This document shows, piece by piece, positions 9,886 to 19,054 of a DNA stretch of 57,911 nucleotides. The stretch's first letter is position 1. Each line of letters begins with the position of its first letter. The stretch is taken from contig NZ_AMRG01000017.1 in assembly GCF_000299895.1 (NCBI RefSeq), forward strand, positions 1 to 57,911. Direction: 5' to 3'. The notes under the pieces were generated by a model, which was not told the DNA's origin, did no database searches, and saw only the letters and a program-made list of their open reading frames with translations. Origin of the DNA: Idiomarina xiamenensis 10-D-4. GTDB taxonomy: Bacteria > Pseudomonadota > Gammaproteobacteria > Enterobacterales > Alteromonadaceae. The translations under genes and the position numbers were made by a program.

Positions 9886-10613
9886 GCCGTATGCAGTTTT
9901 ATCAACCACCGGCGCCGATTGCCGTTATCAGTTTTGACCTCGACGATACCCTGTACGACAACGTGCCGGTGATGGTGCATGCCGAGCAACAGGTACAACG
10001 TTTCATGCACCAGCATTATCCGCAAACACAACAATGGCAGTTGCAACATTGGCAGCAGCTACGACAGCAAATTATGCGTCATGATGTGAAGCTGGCTGGT
10101 GATATGACGGCGTTGCGTTTACATACCCTAGAGCGTGGTTTTTATGAATTAGGGGTGAGCGATGCAAAACAAGCCGCGCAGCAAACCCTACAGCAGTTTC
10201 TGCGCTACCGTAGTCAAATTGATGTTCCGGCAGAAACTCATGAAGTATTGCAAGCGTTGGCTCAGCACGCGCGTTTAATCGCTATCAGTAATGGCAATGC
10301 TAACGTCGAAAAAATTGGTTTAGCGCCATACTTTGACTTGATCTTACAGCCCAGCGCGGAACATCGGGGAAAACCCTTTAACGATATGTTTGTTGCCGCC
10401 CAGCAACACTATCCACAATTACCGGCGAACGCATTTTTACACGTCGGTGACCACCCACTGTCAGATATCGAAGGTGCCCGTCGTGCCGGTTGGCAAAGTG
10501 CTTGGTATACGGGTGGGCTAGGTCGGCGCCGACATTTACGTGGGTTACCGACGATGGAGTTTGATCAACTGCCAGCCCTGTTACAATTAAAGCCCCTATT
10601 GCGTCAACCCTAA
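9882..10613 (+). CDS. yigB: HAD-superfamily phosphatase, YigB-like
   Basis: A 243-residue HAD subfamily IA hydrolase. Motif I is [11 protein letters not shown] with the nucleophile and acid/base aspartates, motif II is the AISNGNANV strand, a lysine lies in HRGKPF, and motif IV is [17 protein letters not shown]. In E. coli YigB dephosphorylates a riboflavin intermediate (5-amino-6-(5-phosphoribitylamino)uracil) and lies in the same place between xerC and uvrD. The start GTG overlaps the xerC stop; an ATG three codons later is an alternative. Substrate is inferred from family and position. Confidence 0.88.
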   Translation: MSRMQFYQPPAPIAVISFDLDDTLYDNVPVMVHAEQQVQRFMHQHYPQTQQWQLQHWQQLRQQIMRHDVKLAGDMTALRLHTLERGFYELGVSDAKQAAQQTLQQFLRYRSQIDVPAETHEVLQALAQHARLIAISNGNANVEKIGLAPYFDLILQPSAEHRGKPFNDMFVAAQQHYPQLPANAFLHVGDHPLSDIEGARRAGWQSAWYTGGLGRRRHLRGLPTMEFDQLPALLQLKPLLRQP

Positions 10614-10703
10614 GCCAGACAAATGGCTTAATACGTTACTGGTTGCATGTACAGTATGCGGCCAGTAAACTGGGCGCCAAATCAGCAACACAGGTACTTG
10701 CGC

Positions 10704-12854
10704 ATGAGCGAACATCCGTTATTGGAGCGATTAAACGAGCATCAACGTGCGGCGGTTGCTGCCGACAACAGCGCTGGCGCGGGTAGCGGCAAAACACGGG
10801 TTTTGGTGCATCGTATCGCTTGGCTTATGCAGCAGCGACAAGTATCGCCTTATAGTATTTTAGCGGTCACCTTTACCAACAAGGCGGCGGCAGAAATGCG
10901 CGGCCGTATCGAACAGTTAATGGGCAGTTCGGTGCGTGCCATGTGGATAGGTACGTTCCACGGCTTAGCGCATCGCTTGCTACGTGCGCATTATATGGAC
11001 GTTGGCTTACCGCAAAACTTTCAAATTTTAGACAGCGATGACCAGCAACGTTTGATCAAACGTTTGATCCGTTCCATGAATCTGGATGAAAAGCGATGGC
11101 CGGCAAAGCAGGCGCAATGGTATATCAACGGTAAAAAGGACGAGGGTCTCAGGCCTTTGCATATTGATACGTATGACCCCACCGAACGCACCTTAAAAAG
11201 TATTTACGAGGCTTATCAAGATAGTTGTGACCGTGCCGGTTTAGTCGACTTTGCTGAGTTATTACTGCGCGCACACGAGTTGCTGCGTGATAACCGCATT
11301 GTCCGCGAACATTATCAAAAGCGCTTTCAGCATATTCTGGTCGACGAGTTTCAAGATACCAACGATATTCAATACGCGTGGATACGCTTGTTAGCAGGCC
11401 AACACAATCAAGTCTGCATTGTTGGTGATGACGATCAGTCCATTTATGGCTGGCGTGGTGCGCGGGTTGAGAACATTCAGAAGTTCTTAGATGATTTCCC
11501 CGGTGCGCAAACTATTCGCCTTGAGCAGAACTATCGCTCGACTGGCAACATCCTTAATGCGGCAAACCAAGTTATCGCCAACAATAGCGACCGTTTGGGT
11601 AAAGACTTATGGACCGATGGTGGTGACGGCGAGGCCATCGATATTTATGCGGCGTTTAATGAACAGGACGAAGCGCGCTATATCGTTGGTCGCATCGAAG
11701 CCTGGCGAGATCAAGGCAATGCCTTACAAGATTGTGCGATTCTGTATCGCAGTAACGCCCAATCACGGGTGCTTGAAGAAGCCTTATTACACGCTCGCTT
11801 GCCCTATCGAATTTACGGCGGTTTGCGCTTTTTCGAACGGCAAGAAATTAAAGATGCACTAGCCTATTTACGGCTGCTTGCCAGCCGTGACGATGACGCA
11901 GCGTTAGAACGCGTCATCAATACGCCAACGCGAGGCATTGGTAATCGCACACTAGAGTTGATTCGACAGGCGGCTCGCGAGCGTCAGCTACCGTTATGGC
12001 AAAGCGCGCAGCAGTTAGTCAACGAGCAGGTGCTCAGCGGTCGTGCGCGGAATGCGGTGAGTCAGTTTATCGAGTTGATCGAGCAGCTGGCGAGTCATAC
12101 GCTGGAGTTTAGTCTGGGTCGGCAGTGCGACGAGGTTATCAAGCAAAGTGGCCTGCTTGCCATGTATGAAGCAGAAAAGGGCGAGAAGGCCGAAACGCGC
12201 GTCGATAACTTAAAAGAACTGGTCACTGCTTGCGATAACTTCCGCTTAGACGATAGCGAAGAAGACTTATCGCCATTAAATGCGTTTTTGGCTCATGCAG
12301 CATTAGAAGCGGGTGATGAGCAAGCCGATGAATATCAAGATGCGGTGCAATTGATGACGCTGCACAGTGCCAAGGGTTTGGAGTTTCCGTTGGTGTTTAT
12401 GGCCGGGGTCGAAGAAGGCTTATTCCCTTCTCAGCAATCAATGGATGAGCCGGGACGCTTAGAAGAAGAACGTCGATTGTGCTATGTGGGCATGACACGA
12501 GCCATGCAGCAGTTAGTCATCACTTACGCTGAGCAGCGCCGTATTTACGGACAAGACTTTTTTCATAAAGTCAGCCGCTTTATCGGTGAAATGCCCCCGG
12601 CGTGTCTCAACGAGGTACGTATTCAAAGCAAAGTGCAACAGCCCGGTATGAGCCGTTTTCATAGCGGTGCTAGCCATGAAGCTTTTGTCCAGACCGGCTA
12701 TCAGTTAGGGCAGCGCGTTCGGCATCCGAAGTTTGGCGAGGGAACGGTGCTCAATTACGAAGGCAGCGGCCCGCAAAGCCGCATTCAAATCAATTTTGAT
12801 ATGGCCGGCAGTAAATGGTTGGTGGTGGCCTACGCGCGTTTAGAACCCTGCTAA
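10704..12854 (+). CDS. uvrD: DNA helicase II UvrD with a short gap before Walker A
   Basis: UvrD is a 3'-5' SF1A helicase for nucleotide excision and mismatch repair. The 716-residue protein follows E. coli UvrD almost without gaps: AGAGSGKT (residues 24-31), VTFTNKAAAEM, DEFQDTNDIQYAW (motif II), GDDDQSIYGWRGA, QNYRST, LMTLHSAKGLEFP, YVGMTRAM and the C-terminal GQRVRHPKFGEGT domain. The exception is the N-terminus. E. coli has NLLVL between AAPRS and AGAGSGKT, but here AADNS joins AGAGSGKT directly, removing the beta-strand that leads into the P-loop. A frame upstream to 10647 exists, but family alignment and ATG context favour 10704. Either the sequence carries a 15-base deletion or the protein is altered. 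Confidence 0.93.
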   Translation: MSEHPLLERLNEHQRAAVAADNSAGAGSGKTRVLVHRIAWLMQQRQVSPYSILAVTFTNKAAAEMRGRIEQLMGSSVRAMWIGTFHGLAHRLLRAHYMDVGLPQNFQILDSDDQQRLIKRLIRSMNLDEKRWPAKQAQWYINGKKDEGLRPLHIDTYDPTERTLKSIYEAYQDSCDRAGLVDFAELLLRAHELLRDNRIVREHYQKRFQHILVDEFQDTNDIQYAWIRLLAGQHNQVCIVGDDDQSIYGWRGARVENIQKFLDDFPGAQTIRLEQNYRSTGNILNAANQVIANNSDRLGKDLWTDGGDGEAIDIYAAFNEQDEARYIVGRIEAWRDQGNALQDCAILYRSNAQSRVLEEALLHARLPYRIYGGLRFFERQEIKDALAYLRLLASRDDDAALERVINTPTRGIGNRTLELIRQAARERQLPLWQSAQQLVNEQVLSGRARNAVSQFIELIEQLASHTLEFSLGRQCDEVIKQSGLLAMYEAEKGEKAETRVDNLKELVTACDNFRLDDSEEDLSPLNAFLAHAALEAGDEQADEYQDAVQLMTLHSAKGLEFPLVFMAGVEEGLFPSQQSMDEPGRLEEERRLCYVGMTRAMQQLVITYAEQRRIYGQDFFHKVSRFIGEMPPACLNEVRIQSKVQQPGMSRFHSGASHEAFVQTGYQLGQRVRHPKFGEGTVLNYEGSGPQSRIQINFDMAGSKWLVVAYARLEPC

Positions 12855-12900
12855 TCGACCAGACCGGTTGATCGCTGTTGGTGGTTATTACGTAAGCTTT

Positions 12901-12928
12901 GATTGAGTCTAATCAATTTAACTCAATC
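12901..12928. promoter_or_regulatory. Inverted repeat before osmC, operator candidate
   Basis: GATTGAGT and ACTCAATC form perfect 8-base arms around a 12-base spacer, ending two bases before the osmC Shine-Dalgarno AAGGAG. A site here would sit in the leader or core promoter and suits a dimeric repressor; OsmC/Ohr genes are often under MarR-type (OhrR) control. An RNA hairpin in the 5' leader is the other reading. Confidence 0.45.
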
Positions 12929-12943
12929 ATAAGGAGATCACGC

Positions 12944-13366
12944 ATGAAACGTAAAGCGTCAGCAGTTTGGCAAGGTAGCTTAAAACAAGGTAAGGGTCGC
13001 ATTAGTAGCGACAGTGGCGTGTTAGACAATGCTCAGTATGCGTTCGGCACGCGCTTTGAAGATGGCAAAGGCACCAACCCCGAAGAGCTAATCGCAGCGG
13101 CACACGCTGGCTGCTTTTCAATGGCATTATCGATGATGTTAGGTGAAATCGCCGATGTCACGCCTGAGCAAATCGATACCCAAGCCGCAGTCAGTCTAGA
13201 AAAAGATGGCGATGGCTTTAAAATTGCTAAAGTGCATTTAACGGTAAAAGTACAAGCCGACATTGATGGCGAAAAATTTCAAGAAATCGCCAACAAAGCG
13301 AAAGCCGGTTGTCCGGTTAGTCGCGTATTGAATGCCGATATTAGTATGGATGCCGAGCTGGTATAA
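12944..13366 (+). CDS. osmC: OsmC-type peroxiredoxin
   Basis: OsmC reduces organic hydroperoxides and peroxide. The 140-residue protein aligns with E. coli OsmC from KRKASAVWQG to the end. Both redox cysteines are present, C57 in HAGCFSMALS and C123 in AGCPVSRVL. R37 of the GTRFED strand matches the catalytic arginine, and GTNPEELIAAAH is a family block. The ATG follows AAGGAG by seven bases; an earlier in-frame start would lie inside the inverted repeat and has no site. It is monocistronic between uvrD and a convergent nuclease gene. Confidence 0.94.
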   Translation: MKRKASAVWQGSLKQGKGRISSDSGVLDNAQYAFGTRFEDGKGTNPEELIAAAHAGCFSMALSMMLGEIADVTPEQIDTQAAVSLEKDGDGFKIAKVHLTVKVQADIDGEKFQEIANKAKAGCPVSRVLNADISMDAELV

Positions 13367-13377
13367 AACCGTGATGA

Positions 13378-13411
13378 ATGCGCGGCGGCAAACGTCCCCA
13401 ACGCCGCGCAT
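13378..13411. terminator. GC-rich hairpin between convergent genes, no T run
   Basis: ATGCGCGGCG pairs perfectly with CGCCGCGCAT around a 14-base loop, just after the osmC stop and before the convergent nuclease gene. There is no T tract on either side, so it may be a barrier or RNA end rather than a classical intrinsic terminator. Confidence 0.4.
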
Positions 13412-13449
13412 CCATTGCTTGGTAACTGCCGCGGTAACGGTCGCTCAGG

Positions 13450-14226
13450 TTAACAGCCCAACGGCTGGCTAAGACCGCCCAACTGTCCTTTCACTGCACC
13501 TTCTTTCCAACTTGGTAACTGTGGCATCAAGGTCAAGCTAGCGCGTTGCTCAACTTGATATACGCTGACTTGGTACTGACAGTAGTTAGCATTGCGTGGT
13601 AATGACTGATCCATAATAAATGCCGATGCCTCAATCCAACCATCAACGTTGGTCATCACCACTTTGTAGTAAGCCGATGGAATGGTATGTGAGCGGCTGC
13701 TCGATGGTAGGCTGGCAAAATAGTATTCGTACAGCGGACCGGTAACCACATACACATCCTGACCCTCTCGTACCATTTGTCTAACGGCATTTTCTAACTT
13801 TACCCAAGCGCCTTGATTGAGCTCAGAACGTTGCGGAGTAATATTGGATAAATAGTTGGTTTCGGACCAATACGGGGTGTTGCTAAAAGACGCCAAGGGT
13901 ACTTGATGACCACGGTCGGTACCGATAGTGGCGTGAGCATCTTGATAATCGGCGGGAGCGAGCGTGTCGCTGCTGGGTAACGCCGGATCCTGACGCCAAT
14001 AACGAGAGCGGCTCGGACCGTCAATGGTGCTGGCCGTCACGTGGTAGGCTACCCAATCGGCAAACTTGGTGTCGGCGTTATTACTTAAACTGTAAATGGC
14101 GCGATTGACTTGTTGTCCGCTAGCGCCTGTGGGGCAGCCATGCAGGCAGTTGTCGGCGTATGCGTTGACGGAAAATAGACCCAGTAACGTGGCCAGCGAT
14201 AGATAAATAAAAACATGTAAGCGCAT
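13450..14226 (-). CDS. Secreted DNA/RNA non-specific endonuclease (Serratia nuclease family)
   Basis: The 258-residue protein starts at the ATG with AGGGAA upstream; this gives a clean signal peptide ending NAYA (about residue 24), while a longer frame adds a non-signal leader. The mature protein carries the beta-beta-alpha-Me core: TDRGHQVP with general-base H107, then NYLSNITPQ and the metal-binding N137 of ELNQGAW. Paired cysteines (NCLHGC) sit at the mature N-terminus. It should cut DNA and RNA outside the cytoplasm, for nutrient use or in self-defence. It lies alone between osmC and an unknown membrane protein gene. Confidence 0.9.
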   Translation of the reverse strand: MRLHVFIYLSLATLLGLFSVNAYADNCLHGCPTGASGQQVNRAIYSLSNNADTKFADWVAYHVTASTIDGPSRSRYWRQDPALPSSDTLAPADYQDAHATIGTDRGHQVPLASFSNTPYWSETNYLSNITPQRSELNQGAWVKLENAVRQMVREGQDVYVVTGPLYEYYFASLPSSSRSHTIPSAYYKVVMTNVDGWIEASAFIMDQSLPRNANYCQYQVSVYQVEQRASLTLMPQLPSWKEGAVKGQLGGLSQPLGC

Positions 14227-14425
14227 AAGTGCATTCCCTGTTATCGTCGTAGTCAGAGCTAAACGGTGTACGGTCACAACCATGACCAAGCCTCAGGTTA
14301 ATCCGTTTATATGAATTTTATGTAGTTATTTTGTGACAAAAGTCGTCGGTAGATTACCCTGCTCGATGTCGTTTGTCAGCGAATGCTGGCGGTCAGCGTA
14401 AAATAATGAGGAATAACCCATCCGT

Positions 14426-14884
14426 ATGCAGAGTTACAAATCTTGGCGTAGCCACTTAGTCAGCTTGTTGCTGGCGCTGCTGCTAACCGCGCTACTGGGC
14501 TCGGTATTGCAGAGTCTGCTGAATTTACGTGCGCTGACGGCGTTAGCGGTCGACATTCCGGTGTCGGATTGGCTCACGACTATCATCTACGATGTATTGC
14601 ACTTTGCGCCGGTTTTAGCGGCTTTAGTGCTAGCCACCGATTTATTGGCGTTGCCGCTAGCGGCCATATTGCAGCGACGTTGGCCACTGCCGCTACAGGG
14701 ATGGTGGTGGTTGGCTGGTATTGTCGGGTTAGCGCTGACTTTCCGCTTGGTCGATGCGTTGGCACCAATGCCGACTTTTATTGCCGCCACCCGGGATACT
14801 GCCGGCTGGTTATTGATGTCAGCTTGTGGTTCAGTCGGCGCTGGTGTAGCCGGTTGTTATTGGCAGCGACAGCAGGAGTCTTGA
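14426..14884 (+). CDS. Small four-helix membrane protein, function unknown
   Basis: I do not recognise a family with certainty. The 152-residue protein has a short cytoplasmic-looking start (QSYKSWRSH) and about four hydrophobic segments near residues 11-30, 50-75, 90-108 and 125-145, with RRWPLP in a loop. The stop codon lies two bases before the sugar dehydrogenase ATG, so both genes are surely co-transcribed. That suggests a role near the periplasmic oxidase, though nothing in the sequence (no haem or quinone motif) proves it. Confidence 0.75.
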   Translation: MQSYKSWRSHLVSLLLALLLTALLGSVLQSLLNLRALTALAVDIPVSDWLTTIIYDVLHFAPVLAALVLATDLLALPLAAILQRRWPLPLQGWWWLAGIVGLALTFRLVDALAPMPTFIAATRDTAGWLLMSACGSVGAGVAGCYWQRQQES

Positions 14885-14886
14885 GT

Positions 14887-16017
14887 ATGAAAGTGTTGCT
14901 GAAAAAGGTTACATCGTTGATGTGGGTCGGGGTTGTTATCGGTAGCTTCTCGCCAGCCTTAGTCCATGCCGATGATGAGCGCACAACGACCGACTATCGG
15001 CTGCAGGTGGTGGCTACTGGATTAGCATCGCCTTGGGCACTTGCCGCCTTGCCCGATGGCCGTTTATTGATGACCGAGAAAGCGGGTAAGTTGTGGTTAA
15101 TAAACGCTGAGGGTCAGCGCCAAGCAATAGATGGTGTACCCAGTACTCAGGTGATTGGTCAAGGTGGCTTGATGGATATTGAGCTAGCGCCTGACTTTGC
15201 GCAATCACGGCAATTAGCGTTGAGTTATGTTTGTGGCGAGGCCGATAGCAATGCCACCTGTGTGGCGAAAGCGTTGTTCATCGACGATCAGTTGCAGCAG
15301 GTTAAGCAAATTTTACGGGTGTCGCCCAATAAACCCGGAGGGGCACATTTTGGTGCGCGTCTAGCATTTGTCGATAAGGACACCTTGATCGTAACTACCG
15401 GTGATGGTTTTGACCAACGCGAGCAAGCGCAACAGCTTGATAGTCAGTTGGGCAAAACCTTGCGTATCGACTTACAAGGCCAGCCACTTATCGACAACCC
15501 CTTTTACGCCGAGCCACAGGCCAATGCTGCGATTTTTACCTACGGCCATCGTAACCCTCAAGGCCTCGTCTATGACGCTGAACAGCAGCAATTGATCTTG
15601 CACGAACATGGTCCTCGTGGTGGTGATGAAATCAACCTGTTACAAGCGGGTAAAAACTATGGTTGGCCAATCGCCACCGACGGTGTCGATTATAATTTTG
15701 CGCGCATTTCACCGTATCGACAGTTGCCCGGCGTCGAGCCTGCCAAGTGGGTATGGACGCCCTCAATTGCGCCTTCAGATATGGCGATTTATCGTGGCCA
15801 GCAATTTGTCGATTGGCAGGGTGATTTATTGGTCACCGCACTGGCGGCCAAGGCGCTATACCGTGTTCAGAGGGGGCCGCACGGGTGGTCTCAGGCTGAG
15901 GTGTTAATGCAAGCACCGCAACAGCGCTTACGGGCCGTGGTGGTCGATGACAGTGGCAATATTTATGTGGCTAGCGATGGCGAAAACGCGACCTTATGGC
16001 GGCTTAGCCCACGCTAA
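14887..16017 (+). CDS. Periplasmic PQQ-type aldose sugar dehydrogenase (YliI-like)
   Basis: This 376-residue protein has a signal peptide (1-28, ending ALVHA) and a six-bladed beta-propeller of the glucose/sorbosone dehydrogenase family. It begins LASPWALAALPDG, and carries MTEKAGKLW, GGAHFGARLAF with the likely catalytic histidine, TYGHRNPQGLV, HEHGPRGGDE, GKNYGWP and a C-terminal IYVASDGENATLWRL blade. E. coli YliI (Asd) oxidises aldoses with PQQ. No PQQ biosynthesis genes are in this window. The ATG was placed after the preceding stop because longer frames overlap the upstream gene. Confidence 0.9.
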   Translation: MKVLLKKVTSLMWVGVVIGSFSPALVHADDERTTTDYRLQVVATGLASPWALAALPDGRLLMTEKAGKLWLINAEGQRQAIDGVPSTQVIGQGGLMDIELAPDFAQSRQLALSYVCGEADSNATCVAKALFIDDQLQQVKQILRVSPNKPGGAHFGARLAFVDKDTLIVTTGDGFDQREQAQQLDSQLGKTLRIDLQGQPLIDNPFYAEPQANAAIFTYGHRNPQGLVYDAEQQQLILHEHGPRGGDEINLLQAGKNYGWPIATDGVDYNFARISPYRQLPGVEPAKWVWTPSIAPSDMAIYRGQQFVDWQGDLLVTALAAKALYRVQRGPHGWSQAEVLMQAPQQRLRAVVVDDSGNIYVASDGENATLWRLSPR

Positions 16018-16034
16018 ACCGCCAATGTTTATCG

Positions 16035-16595
16035 CTATGCTGAGGCTAAATGATCTTGCAGCATCGCCGGTTGACGGTCAGCGGTAAAAATTTCGATCCA
16101 GTAACCATCGGGATCTTTAATAAAAGCAATACCCTGCATTTTGCCGTCTGCGGGACGCTTTTGAAATTCAACCCCCAGTTCCTCAAAGCGCTGACACGCC
16201 GCATCGACATCGGGTACATGAAAGCCGATGTGACCAAAACCGCGTGGCTCGCTGTTACCGTTGTGATAACTGACATCATCGTCATCCTCGTCGCCCCAGT
16301 TATGGGTTAGCTCCAACATCGCTGGGCGTTTGAAGGTAGCAACGATACGCGGGTCATGAGCTTGCGGAACTTGCTCGGTTTGGTCGCTGTCGATGGCGGC
16401 CAGAAAATACAACGTGAACTTCATTTCTGGAAAGTCGAGACGCTTGACCAAGGTCATACCCATGACGCGGGTGTAAAAGTCTAAGCTACGCGTCGGTGAT
16501 TTGATGCGTAGCATGGTTTGATTAAATACAAAGCCTTCGGTGGCGGGATCGCGTTGCTCAGCGAGGCCCTCGGCCTGATCAAAGTGGCGACTCAT
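16035..16595 (-). CDS. gloA: Lactoylglutathione lyase (glyoxalase I), long zinc-type
   Basis: GloA isomerises the methylglyoxal-glutathione hemithioacetal to S-lactoylglutathione. The 186-residue protein matches the longer eukaryote-like class rather than the short nickel-type of E. coli (about 135). The metal ligands can be placed as Q26 (FNQTMLRI), E95 (LELTHNWG), H122 ([11 protein letters not shown]) and E168 (GYWIEIF), and the insert with many Asp before the second metal site fits this class. It is convergent with the sugar dehydrogenase gene, 17 bases away. Confidence 0.93.
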   Translation of the reverse strand: MSRHFDQAEGLAEQRDPATEGFVFNQTMLRIKSPTRSLDFYTRVMGMTLVKRLDFPEMKFTLYFLAAIDSDQTEQVPQAHDPRIVATFKRPAMLELTHNWGDEDDDDVSYHNGNSEPRGFGHIGFHVPDVDAACQRFEELGVEFQKRPADGKMQGIAFIKDPDGYWIEIFTADRQPAMLQDHLASA

Positions 16596-16772
16596 TATAG
16601 CTCCTTAACGCGGTGGTCATGATCAAAGGGGACGATAGTGCATTAACTTGGGGTATTGGGTCGACGATTCAACCCAGTCGATAGTGTTTAAGCTAAGAAA
16701 AGCCTACACTAGGGGATGCCTTTAGTAAGTACTCGTAGTTGACGAATTCGGTTGTTTAAGGAGTGGTTTCGT

Positions 16773-17573
16773 ATGTTACAACGCCAATTATTGGTGGTCT
16801 TGCTACTGACGTTTAGCGCGGTAGCGACAATGCCGGCATGGGCTTATGGCTTTAACGGTCATAAAGCAGTGTGCCAAATTGCTTATGAGTTGCTGGACAC
16901 TGACACTCAGCAGGCTATCGATGAGGTCATGCAGCAACAAGCGGCCTATCAAAGCTTCGCCGAGGCCTGCACCTGGCCCGATGATATTAAATCTAACCAT
17001 GATTATGACTGGGCTGGAAGCTGGCATTACATCAACGTAGCACGCACACAGACGCAGGTTTCAATGCAAGATTGTGACGCCGATGGTTGTGTGCTTTCAG
17101 CCATTCCGGAAATGCAGGCACGTTTACGTGCAGACCACTCAGATTGGCAAGCATTGTTATTTCTAGCGCACTTCATTGGCGATCTACATCAGCCGCTACA
17201 TGTCAGTTATGCCAACGACCGCGGTGGTAATCGCGCTGCTATTGAGTTTCGCGGCAAAGCCAGCAACCTGCATTCATTATGGGACTGGCAGTTGTTGCAG
17301 GCGCGCGGCATCGACCAGTGGCAGCAGTTTGCTAGCAATCAGCGTCAGCAAATTACCGCCGAACAACGTCAGCAATGGCAGCAAGGAACGCCGTCCGAGT
17401 GGGCAACGGAGTCGCTAGTGCTAACTCGCCAAGTTTATGCTGACTATGCTAACAAGCGCCCGGTTGATGACGCTTATGTTGCCGAATACGGTGCTCAACT
17501 AGAACAAAAGATGCGTCAGGCCGGTGTGCGCCTGGCACAGCAGCTAACGGTTTTTTACGGCCACTCGCACTAG
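16773..17573 (+). CDS. Secreted S1/P1-type zinc nuclease
   Basis: This 266-residue protein starts at the ATG nine bases after AAGGAG. The signal peptide ends MPAWA, giving a mature N-terminus YGFNGH. The family uses its amino-terminal residue and His/Asp side chains to bind three zinc ions. Visible ligands include H30 of GFNGHKAV, the TWPDDIK aspartates, WHYIN, HFIGDLHQPLHV and NLHSLWDW. It should cleave single-stranded DNA/RNA and 3'-nucleotides in the periplasm or outside. The fungal enzyme has Trp as residue 1; here it is Tyr. Its 3' end overlaps the convergent rarD gene by four bases. Confidence 0.92.
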   Translation: MLQRQLLVVLLLTFSAVATMPAWAYGFNGHKAVCQIAYELLDTDTQQAIDEVMQQQAAYQSFAEACTWPDDIKSNHDYDWAGSWHYINVARTQTQVSMQDCDADGCVLSAIPEMQARLRADHSDWQALLFLAHFIGDLHQPLHVSYANDRGGNRAAIEFRGKASNLHSLWDWQLLQARGIDQWQQFASNQRQQITAEQRQQWQQGTPSEWATESLVLTRQVYADYANKRPVDDAYVAEYGAQLEQKMRQAGVRLAQQLTVFYGHSH

Positions 17574-18493
17574 CTGCTTTGACTAAGCTTTTTCGCCTGA
17601 CGGCGCTGGCGCTGGTTATGAATCAGTGAGTCAGCGCTGTACAGCGCCAATGCCGACCAGATGATGATAAACGTGATCAACTTACCCATTGCTAACGGCT
17701 CGCCATAAACCACCACCGCCAGCACAAACATGATGCTGGGGCCGATATATTGAAAGAACCCCAGCGTTGAGTAGCGAATACGTTGCGCGGCCGCGGTAAA
17801 GCACAGCAAAGGCACGGTGGTGACAATACCGGCAGCCATTAATAACACGTTCAGCGTCCAGCTATTAGCGGCCAGATCGCTGCTCGGGGAGTCGGCAAAG
17901 CCAAACAGATAAATCAGCATGATAGGCAACAAGATCAAGGTTTCTAGCCATAAACCAGTAATCGAATCGACCGGCAAACGTTTTCGAATGGCGCCATAAA
18001 TCGCGAAGCTACAGGCTAACGCTAACGCGATCCACGGTACCGAGCCAAACGACACCACCTGAATTAATACCCCGCTGACTGCCATTGCCACTGCCAACCA
18101 CTGTAACTTGCGCATGCGTTCGGCAAAAAACGCCATGCCAATGGCGATATTGAGCAATGGATTAATGTAATAACCCAAGCTGGCATCTAATATATGGTCG
18201 TTATTGACGGCCCAAATGAACAGGAACCAGTTGCCACCCAGCAAAAAGGTTGCCAGCGTTAAACGCAGCATATGCGAGGGGTTTTTTAATACTGGTTTGA
18301 GCCGATTAATGCGTTTTAGCCCGACGATCAGCGCCAATACGATAACAAAAGCCCAAATGATCCGATGTGAAAGAATTTCTAAGGCCGGTACTTGCTTGAT
18401 CAGCTTAAAGTAAACCGGCGCCACTCCCCAGCACGTGTATGCGGCAATCGCAAATAACACGCCCTGACGGGCTCGTTGAGCTTCGTCAGTCAT
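17570..18493 (-). CDS. rarD: RarD, EamA/DMT family transporter
   Basis: A 307-residue inner-membrane protein with ten hydrophobic segments in two EamA halves. The start GVLFAIAAYTCWGVAPVYFKL and LEILSHRIIWAF are characteristic of RarD (chloramphenicol-sensitivity protein); GFFQYIGPS and YGEPL mark the second half. Substrate is not established. With the next genes it keeps the rarD-yigI-recQ grouping of E. coli, although recQ here is on the opposite strand. Confidence 0.93.
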   Translation of the reverse strand: MTDEAQRARQGVLFAIAAYTCWGVAPVYFKLIKQVPALEILSHRIIWAFVIVLALIVGLKRINRLKPVLKNPSHMLRLTLATFLLGGNWFLFIWAVNNDHILDASLGYYINPLLNIAIGMAFFAERMRKLQWLAVAMAVSGVLIQVVSFGSVPWIALALACSFAIYGAIRKRLPVDSITGLWLETLILLPIMLIYLFGFADSPSSDLAANSWTLNVLLMAAGIVTTVPLLCFTAAAQRIRYSTLGFFQYIGPSIMFVLAVVVYGEPLAMGKLITFIIIWSALALYSADSLIHNQRQRRQAKKLSQSS

Positions 18494-18523
18494 AAATACC
18501 TCAGTATGAGTCAGAAGAAACGT

Positions 18524-18979
18524 TTAACCGACCAGATAAGTACCCGTGCCAAAGGCGATATGGGTGCCGCTGTCGTTGTGTAATTCCATTCGTGCCACCG
18601 CTACCTTGTTACCGGAGCGAATAATGGTGGCACTGGCAATAAAGGTCTGGCCACGGCCAGGGCGCAAATAATCCACGCGTAAATCAATGGTACCGCAACG
18701 CATTAAGCGTTCCATCAATTCGGTTTCCGAGGGCTGCTCTAAGCGTGCTACCATAGCGGCTATGGCAACCAGTCCACCGGCGGTATCTAAAGCGGTAGCG
18801 GTGACTCCACCGTGCAGGATTTGCTGCGGTGCATTACCGACCAAATCGTCGCGCCAATGAAAGCGCAACTCACCGCGCTCCGGGCTGAATTGCGTGATTT
18901 CGAATCCGAGCATACGTTGAAAGGGTATGCGGTCGTTCATAAACTCGGAAATTTGTGCAAGCAGCGCGTCCGTTGTCAT
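18524..18979 (-). CDS. yigI: Hotdog-fold acyl-CoA thioesterase, YigI-like
   Basis: This 151-residue single hotdog domain protein has GNAPQQILHGGVTATALDTAGG, the central helix motif of PaaI/4HBT thioesterases (LHGG with the catalytic Asp/Thr in the helix, residues about 55-70). It also has VDYLRPGRGQTFIASATIIRSG in the beta-sheet. E. coli yigI is the neighbour of rarD and recQ, which supports the symbol. It probably hydrolyses acyl-CoA of medium or long chain; the exact substrate is not visible. Confidence 0.87.
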   Translation of the reverse strand: MTTDALLAQISEFMNDRIPFQRMLGFEITQFSPERGELRFHWRDDLVGNAPQQILHGGVTATALDTAGGLVAIAAMVARLEQPSETELMERLMRCGTIDLRVDYLRPGRGQTFIASATIIRSGNKVAVARMELHNDSGTHIAFGTGTYLVG

Positions 18980-19054
18980 TAGCTTATGGTGATCACCGAT
19001 AGGGATGCTTACAATAGAATGTAAGGCCGCTGCTCGTCAACCAAACGGAAGCTT

